A DNA stretch of 5,643 nucleotides from contig CAIJTL010001054.1 of the NCBI GenBank assembly GCA_903823545.1, forward strand, positions 1 through 5,643, read 5' to 3'. Under the pieces are notes generated by a model. It was not told the origin of the DNA. It saw only the letters and a program-made list of their open reading frames with translations, and searched no databases. Within the stretch, counting starts at the first letter, position 1. Every line of letters starts with the position of its first letter. The DNA is from an uncultured Planctomycetaceae bacterium. Its GTDB lineage: Bacteria > Planctomycetota > Planctomycetia > Planctomycetales > Planctomycetaceae. Made by a program: the position numbers and the translations under genes. Shown here one piece after another: positions 1-5,200 of this stretch.

Positions 1-586
1 GCAATTGTGGAGACGATTGTTGAAACAGCTTTTCAGCTCGATCAGCAGCGGCATCGAGACGTTGTTCAAGAATTCGATCGGCGGCAAGCTGCACTTGAGT
101 CTGCAAAGCCAAGACTCGACGTTGCTCACGTTTCCACGCTAATCGGATTTGTTCGTGAAGGTGATCGCGATGTTGGTTGGAGAAATCAAAAGATAATTTC
201 GCTGACGCCGCTTCGACTTCGAGTTTGATTCGTTCGAGTTCCGCTCCCTGCGTGATTAATTGCTGAGCCAAAAGCGGATCGTCTAATCGAGCCAGAATCT
301 GATTCGCGTCGACTTTGTCGAGAACTTGCCAGTGCTGTCCTTCGGTCGGTTCCAACAATAGGCCGTTACCAGCAGCGGTCATGATCGATCGAATGGCTTC
401 CACTTCGCCGATGGCATGTGGTGCGGGGATCTCTTCGTGCCACATCCATAAGACGAGACTCGCCAACGCCAAGAACGCCATCGGTGGAAGAAAGCGTTGT
501 CGCAATCGTTGAGAACGAACCGCCCAAGGGGTCGGAATACGACCTCTTTTATCGTTCCTCGCAGAAGATTGAAGTGTGTTCGCCAC
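1..586 (-). CDS. HlyD-family periplasmic adaptor (membrane fusion protein), N-terminal part, cut by window edge
   Basis: A GTG at 586 opens a frame that runs uninterrupted to the left edge (195 codons). The protein starts with about 30 basic, polar residues (MANTLQSSARNDKRGRIPTP), then one membrane helix (32-49, FLPPMAFLALASLVLWMW). Next comes a half biotinyl-lipoyl motif in which GEVEAIRSIMTAAGNGLLLE (60-79) is followed by WQVLDKVDANQILARLDDPL (86-105). From about 106 it is a long charged helix (QQLITQGAELERIKLEVEAA, later QEQRR/RVLALQTQVQLAAD-like heptads) matching the alpha-hairpin of HlyD-type adaptors. Such proteins bridge an inner-membrane transporter to the outer membrane in type I secretion or efflux. 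The start is three bases after the DUF4956 TAG, in the same frame, so the two are almost certainly co-transcribed. The second lipoyl half and beta-barrel lie outside the window, so the transporter class cannot be decided. Confidence 0.85.
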   Translation of the reverse strand, partial: MANTLQSSARNDKRGRIPTPWAVRSQRLRQRFLPPMAFLALASLVLWMWHEEIPAPHAIGEVEAIRSIMTAAGNGLLLEPTEGQHWQVLDKVDANQILARLDDPLLAQQLITQGAELERIKLEVEAASAKLSFDFSNQHRDHLHEQIRLAWKREQRRVLALQTQVQLAADRILEQRLDAAADRAEKLFQQSSPQL

Positions 587-589
587 GAG

Positions 590-1291
590 CTACATCTCCC
601 ACTCTTCATGATGCACGACCAGCGCCACGTTGCTGAAACCGTCTGTTTCATGGAGCTCTTGTCGTAACTCTTCGTGCCGCGAGGGATCACGAAGAAGGAG
701 AGAATAGGCCACTTCGCAGGAGCCGCTGGCCATCGCGAATGCCGATGTCGACTGTGCTCGAATTCGTGCGCAGTGACGGTCCAAGATCTCGCGTAAGCGA
801 GTTTGTAATACTTTCATGTCGCCGAGTAATGAGACTCGTAGCGAGACGTCGTGAGTGTGTCGGCTGCCGAAGAGGGTCAGTCGCAGATAGGCAAAAGCGA
901 CCGTCATGCACAGCAGCGTTACGACCGCCGTCGAATACCGCTGTGTGCCAACAGCCAAACCTTCGATGATTGACCACAACACAAATGTCGTGTCGCGTGT
1001 ATCTTTCAGCACGTTTCGAAAGCGGACCATCGCAAAGACCGCGACCATTCCAAACGCCAACGCGATGCTTCCCGCCACGAGCGACATCATCAAGCCCACC
1101 AAGGGCGGCATCACCACCAAAGATGCCACGAACGTCTGAGAGTACGACAACGTTCGATGCGTCACTTGATAAACCCAGCCGATGATCTGGCCAATTAGCA
1201 ACGCCAGCAGCATCCCAAAGACGACGCCTGCCAGCCCGTGGGCCGGTGCTCCGTGATCGGAGTTCAGCAGCGTTTCAAGGAATGGCGGCAT
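590..1291 (-). CDS. DUF4956 family integral membrane protein
   Basis: The 233-residue protein is a full-length DUF4956 member. It has hydrophobic segments at about 20-41, 52-70, 71-88 and 119-138, with a further moderately hydrophobic stretch at 102-115. The family signature follows the third helix: VRFRNVLKDTRDTTFVLW (89-106), then SIIEGLAVGTQRY (107-119), a conserved charged loop presumed to be the functional site. Residues 145-233 form a soluble tail with an alternating alpha/beta pattern (VSLRVSLLGD..., SNVALVVHHEEW) that resembles a small ferredoxin-like domain and is probably cytosolic. The ATG at 1291 is preceded directly by an in-frame TAA, so it is the earliest possible start; upstream there is only a weak GAG about 8 bases away. 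The molecular function of the family is unknown. Its frequent pairing with VTC-domain genes suggests a membrane partner of that enzyme, which is inference. Confidence 0.9.
   Translation of the reverse strand: MPPFLETLLNSDHGAPAHGLAGVVFGMLLALLIGQIIGWVYQVTHRTLSYSQTFVASLVVMPPLVGLMMSLVAGSIALAFGMVAVFAMVRFRNVLKDTRDTTFVLWSIIEGLAVGTQRYSTAVVTLLCMTVAFAYLRLTLFGSRHTHDVSLRVSLLGDMKVLQTRLREILDRHCARIRAQSTSAFAMASGSCEVAYSLLLRDPSRHEELRQELHETDGFSNVALVVHHEEWEM
596..600 (-). promoter_or_regulatory. Ribosome binding site for the GTG-started adaptor gene
   Basis: GGGAG lies in the last codons of the DUF4956 gene (TGG GAG ATG TAG), 9 bases before the GTG at 586-584. This placement fits translational coupling between the two genes and decides the start. 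Confidence 0.6.
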
Positions 1292-1380
1292 TTAGGTTTC
1301 TCATGATGCGAACGGAACAGAATCTCTCAGTCTTCACACTTCACATAGGTCAAAGATTGAGGGTGTCAGGTAAACCTAAA
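1291..1380 (-). repeat. Perfect 9-bp inverted repeat, one arm overlapping the DUF4956 start codon
   Basis: TTTAGGTTT at 1380-1372 (minus strand) pairs exactly with AAACCTAAA at 1299-1291, whose final A is the A of the DUF4956 ATG. The 72-base loop could bring the arms together in the mRNA and cover the start codon. The stem has only two G-C pairs and does not extend either way, so its stability alone is modest. Confidence 0.45.
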
Positions 1381-1448
1381 GTGGGTCACCAAACTTCGTT
1401 GCCGCGTGCTGACGGTTATGCCGGTTGCATTCGAAATACGGCGACAAA
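1292..1448 (-). other. 157-base intergenic gap between the VTC and DUF4956 genes
   Basis: This is the only sizeable non-coding stretch in the window. It contains one arm of a 9-bp inverted repeat and most of the other. I see no GC-rich hairpin followed by a T-run that would mark an intrinsic terminator, and no convincing -35/-10 pair. A TTGACC occurs on the minus strand, but nothing like a -10 box lies 16-18 bases after it. Both flanking genes point the same way, so readthrough transcription is plausible. Confidence 0.6.
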
Positions 1449-2186
1449 TTACCGTGTTCCGAAACCACGACCAGCTCGGACGCACTCGACGTACTTCGGG
1501 ACGGAACAACGTTCGAGACCGAACTGCGTGACAAGTTGGTGCATCCAAGCGGGGTATCGCTCGTTGAATTTCAGTTCGAGAACAACCCCTTGAATCGGTG
1601 CCGCAGCCCCGGATGCTGGATACTTCAGTCTCTCTCCGGGCCGATAAGGGGCGCCCCAAATCTCGCGATCAAACGTAACGCGAACATTGTCGTCGTTGCG
1701 TCCGACGTAAGCTTCGCGGCGATAGACAACATAGGTGATCCCGGACGCTCGGAGTTCTGAACGCAGCCTCCAAAACTCATCCCAAACTTCTTGAGCTTCT
1801 GATGTGACGGCACGTTCTGGATTTCTGCTGCGAAGTGATTGCACTTGTCCGGACAACGCGAGCTCAACCAAGTCACGTGGAGCTTGAACTCGCTGTTTGA
1901 TGATGACTTGGTTGCGTCGTCGTTTGATTTCGCAAAAGACTGGTGAGTTTGGTTGGTTGTCGTAGAGACGAATTCGCAACTTGTAACGGGACTCCCAACC
2001 TTCGACCGTTTGTTGAAACAACGTCATTGAGGGCGAGTCGAGGTACAAGCTGCAAACGGGATAACCGGAACGCGGATTCGTCACCGCAAACTCATCCGGC
2101 TGAATGTATGCCGCCGCAGCGTCTCTGACGGCTTGAGCCAGACGTTCCGGCAAAACGTACTTCAATTCAAATCGACGTGGCAGCAA
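1449..2186 (-). CDS. VTC-domain protein (polyphosphate polymerase-like triphosphate tunnel enzyme)
   Basis: This 245-residue protein is a stand-alone VTC domain, the catalytic fold of the yeast vacuolar transporter chaperone subunit Vtc4, which makes polyphosphate from ATP inside a basic tunnel. The tunnel motifs appear in the expected order: RFELKY (5-10), SLYLDSP (46-52), YKLRIRLY (68-75), CEIKRR (85-90) with KQR (97-99), YRREAYVG (155-162), VRVTFDR (168-174), LELKF (203-207) and the late SVPKYVECV (228-236). Basic residues expected to bind phosphate (R71, R73, K88, K98, R156, R169, K231) and the acidic metal ligand (E204) are all present, so it looks active. No signal peptide or membrane segment is seen, so it is probably cytosolic. 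The start is TTG, chosen because GAGGAA lies 6 bases upstream and RFELKY must be near the N-terminus; no ATG or GTG lies in frame between it and the upstream TAG. It follows the RTX gene by 45 bases. Substrate and product in bacteria are inferred from the family. Confidence 0.88.
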   Translation of the reverse strand: MLPRRFELKYVLPERLAQAVRDAAAAYIQPDEFAVTNPRSGYPVCSLYLDSPSMTLFQQTVEGWESRYKLRIRLYDNQPNSPVFCEIKRRRNQVIIKQRVQAPRDLVELALSGQVQSLRSRNPERAVTSEAQEVWDEFWRLRSELRASGITYVVYRREAYVGRNDDNVRVTFDREIWGAPYRPGERLKYPASGAAAPIQGVVLELKFNERYPAWMHQLVTQFGLERCSVPKYVECVRAGRGFGTR

Positions 2187-2192
2187 TTCTGT

Positions 2193-2198
2193 TTCCTC
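2193..2198 (-). promoter_or_regulatory. Ribosome binding site supporting the TTG start of the VTC gene
   Basis: GAGGAA ends 6 bases before the TTG codon at 2186-2184 and sits in the 45-base gap after the RTX gene stop. It is the main reason for accepting a TTG start; the next in-frame candidate, CTG at 2183, would be weaker. Confidence 0.65.
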
Positions 2199-2231
2199 AT
2201 TGAACTCGACGATGATCCCACGAACTTCAAA

Positions 2232-5200
2232 CTATGCCAGCCAATCGGGTACCAGTGAGAATGTTTCGTCGATCTCATTCGCAAGCCCGACAAAGGTGTC
2301 GCCGGTGTTTTTGCCAGAGCCGTTACCGCCAGCCAGCTTATCCACGGACGTGCTTCCCCCCGTAGAGAGGTCGCCGATGACTTTGTCGGAACCGAGTTCA
2401 CCAAGGACAGTGTCGCGATCGAGGCCACCGGTCAGAGAGTCGTTGCCGAGTCCGCCGAGGATCGTGTCCGATCCGATGCCGCCGGTAATCGTGTCATTCC
2501 CTGCGAGTCCCGCGAGCCCGTCGTTTCCGGCTCCGCCGTCGAGCACGTCGTTGTTTGTGCCACCGATCAACGTGTCGTCGCCATTGTTGCCGATCAGAGT
2601 GACTGGCCCGGAGAAGGCTCGCGCGTCGAATCTGTTGTTGTAGTCACCGCCGGTCAGTCGCGCGGCTTCAATACCGCTGAGCGAGTCGGTGCCAAAGCCG
2701 GTCATTTGCGAGTTCGTCAGCACAAAGTCGGTGTCGCCCGTTTCGCTAAGCGTGTCGGTGCCGAGTCCCCCTTCGAGCGTGTCGTTGCCGTTCTCGCTGA
2801 CGAAGAAAAACGAACCGGCCGGTTCGCCGGAGAGCAGGTCGTTCCCAGCACCGGAATTCAACGAGTCGGAATGGTAGCCGCCGATGAGCGTGTCGTTGCC
2901 GTTGCCAGAGAGGAGCGTGTCGTTGCCGTAAAAGCCATCGAGCTTCACGCTACCGGAGAAGGCTCGCGTGTCGATGAGATCGTTGCTGTAACCGCCAGTC
3001 AGATCGAGTTGCTCGATGCCGGTGAAGTCTTCTTGTTCGAGGAACACATTCTCTTCGTTGTACGATTTCGTCAGACGCAGCTTGCCCGCTTGGTTCGGAA
3101 TTGTGGAGACGAGCATGTCAGCGTCGGTGACTTCACGAATGACATCGGTCCCATTGCCGCCGGTGAGTATGTCGTTTCCTTGTCCTCCGGCGAGCGTGTC
3201 GTTGCCGTCGCTTCCGTCGAGCGAATCACTTGCGTCGCCACCGTCGAGTGAATCGTTCCCTGCGCCGCCGGTGAGTGTGTCTGAATCGAAGCTGTTGCCG
3301 CCGAGCAGCACATCGTTGCCTGCGAGCCCGTTGAGCCTGTCGATGCCGCTGCCGCCGTCGAGGCGATCGTCTTTCGAACTGCCGGTGAGTGAGTCATCTC
3401 CCGCGCCACCGAGCAGCGTTGCGAGACCAGTTCCGCCGATGAGCGTGTCGTTACCGTTGCCGCCATCGAGCGATGTCGCACCGCTTCCGCCTCCGGTGAG
3501 CGTGTCGTTTCCTTCGCCGCCGATCAGCGTCACTCGACCGGAGAAGCCGGTCACTTTGAGATTGTTTGCCGACGCTCCGCCGGTGAGCCGCACTGCTCCG
3601 AAACCACTGAGCTTGTCGGTGCCGAGTCCGGCCAGAGAAGTCCCCGTCATCGTGAAGTTGACGTCGCCCGATTCGATCAGCGTGTCGTTCGCGTCGCCGG
3701 TCAGCACATCGTTGCCAAGATTCCCTGTGAGCAAGTCGATTCCCGCCCCACCGGTCAGACTATCATCGCCACCGTTGCCGATGAGCGTGTCGTTGCCGTT
3801 GCCACCGAGCATCGTTTCTTTGCCAGCTCCGCCGACGATCGAATCGTTCCCTTCACCACCATCAAGCAACGTTCCCGCCAAGACATTTGAAGTCAACGTA
3901 TCATCGCCGCCGAGTCCCAGCAAAGTGAGCTTCTTCGCGAAACCGTTCGGTAGCGAGACGACCGACAGCGTGTCGAAGCCAGTTCCTCCCGCGAGTGTGA
4001 CTCCGGTATTCGGAGCGCCGAAGCGCGCGATCGGTGCGTTTGCGTGTGACGTGAGGCTGACGGCCAGTCGCGTTGCGAGTGCCGGATCGACGGCGATTTG
4101 CGCGGCGACGCTGCCGGTAAGCCGCGTGCTATCGACTTCAATTCGGCGATCGGTCGCAATCTGCGTGTCAGTCAAGAACGACACGTCGGTGCACTTCACG
4201 AGCATCGTACCAATCGCAACCTCACCGGAGTTCGCGCCGGTCGCTCGATAAACGACGCTCGATACCGCCGCCGCCGCGCCGACCAGTCGCACGTCATCGA
4301 TGCCTGTGCCGCCGAAGACCTCAATCGTCTTGTTGCCGAGTCCGCCGACGAGATCAATCGTCGCGACGTCATCGCCTCCAGCGAGACTGACGAGAATGCG
4401 CGAACCGGTCACGCTCGCGAGCGGCACGCGGACTTCATTCGCGTTGACCTGCACGCTGTTCGGCACGTTGAGTGCCGCGACCGTGCGACCTACGTTGCGA
4501 ATCGCGAAATAGTTGTTTCCGGTCCCCGGAACAAAGTCGATCGTCAGCGTGTCGATCGCTCCGCCGACAACGGTCGCTTCGATTAGCAAGTTTCCACTCA
4601 CGTCGCGTGAGACGATCATGTCCGCAGCTTGAGCAATCCCGGCACTCGGAACCGCTCCGATCCAACTGGCTGGGTCGAAGCCCCAGTTCACTCCGGTCAT
4701 TCGCGTCAGCGATTGACCGCCGCCGTCCGCCATCGTCGCCCACGGTGCGACGTCATCGAACTCAACCGCGTCTTCTAGAATTAATGGGATGAAGTTCGGC
4801 TCACCGAGCGGCGGCTCATCGGGCTTGAGCAATCGGATCGTCCCGCCGCCGTCGTCGAGGTGTCCCTTGAGGCCGCCGAACAACACGGCCGATTGCGGCA
4901 AGCCATACGTCTCACGAAACAATCGCAGGCGGTCGGCGTTGAGCGGGTCAGCCGGATCGAACGGCACAATCACCAGCCGAGCGTTCGCAGCGAGCGTTGT
5001 CCCGGTAGCGAACTCAAATCGAACATCACCCGCGAGTCGCCAATTCGTCAACGTGACGCTCGCATTTGAGCGGTTTTGAATCTCGACGAATTCGAGATCG
5101 TCCTCGTTGACGTTCGGGAGTTCGGTCGGGTGATACATCACTTCGCTGATGACGACTTGGCCGAGTCGCGGGCCGGAGTTCGCTGCACCGAGCGTTTGCG

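Larger units (their letters stand above)
2376..3917 (-). repeat. RTX nonapeptide array, about 34 repeats in four blocks
   Basis: Nine-codon (27-bp) repeats encode GGxGxDxLx with variants such as GGNGNDTLI, GGAGDDSLT and GGLGNDSLT. By eye there are four blocks: 3917-3699 (7 repeats), 3521-3135 (about 13), 2936-2745 (about 6) and 2591-2376 (8). In the RTX family the aspartates and glycine turns of consecutive repeats bind calcium and form a beta-roll. Some units have lost the calcium-ligand aspartate (GGTGLATLL at residues 720-728) or carry insertions (GGNSFDSDTLT at 765-775), so the roll is not uniform. At DNA level the plus strand shows recurrent gagcgtgtcgttgccg. Confidence 0.92.

Noticed and set aside
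379..690. Minus-strand 103-codon open frame overlapping the DUF4956 and adaptor genes
   Set aside because: It is out of frame with both well-supported genes, has Trp/Arg/Ser-rich composition and no family resemblance.
1275..1304. Nine-codon minus-strand open frame (MRNLNAAIP) overlapping the DUF4956 start
   Set aside because: It has no ribosome binding site of its own and is too short to distinguish from chance.
1292..1448. Promoter for DUF4956 in the intergenic gap
   Set aside because: TTGACC is present on the minus strand, but no acceptable -10 box lies at 16-18 bases, so no call is justified.
2200..2643. Plus-strand 147-codon open frame with Pro/Ser repeats
   Set aside because: It is the same antisense shadow over the last RTX block and the C-terminal tail.
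2376..3917. Regularly spaced 27-bp DNA repeats resembling a CRISPR or satellite array
   Set aside because: The repeats are degenerate, contiguous, in frame and encode RTX nonapeptides; there are no distinct spacers.
3016..4251. Plus-strand 411-codon open frame rich in Pro and Ser
   Set aside because: It is antisense to the RTX array; the regular PPxSVSLPxPP pattern is the reverse complement of Gly/Asp-rich nonapeptide codons. There is no ribosome binding site or family resemblance.
4098..4586. Plus-strand 162-codon open frame rich in Arg and Asp
   Set aside because: It overlaps the central region of the giant protein, has biased composition and lacks start signals or recognisable motifs.
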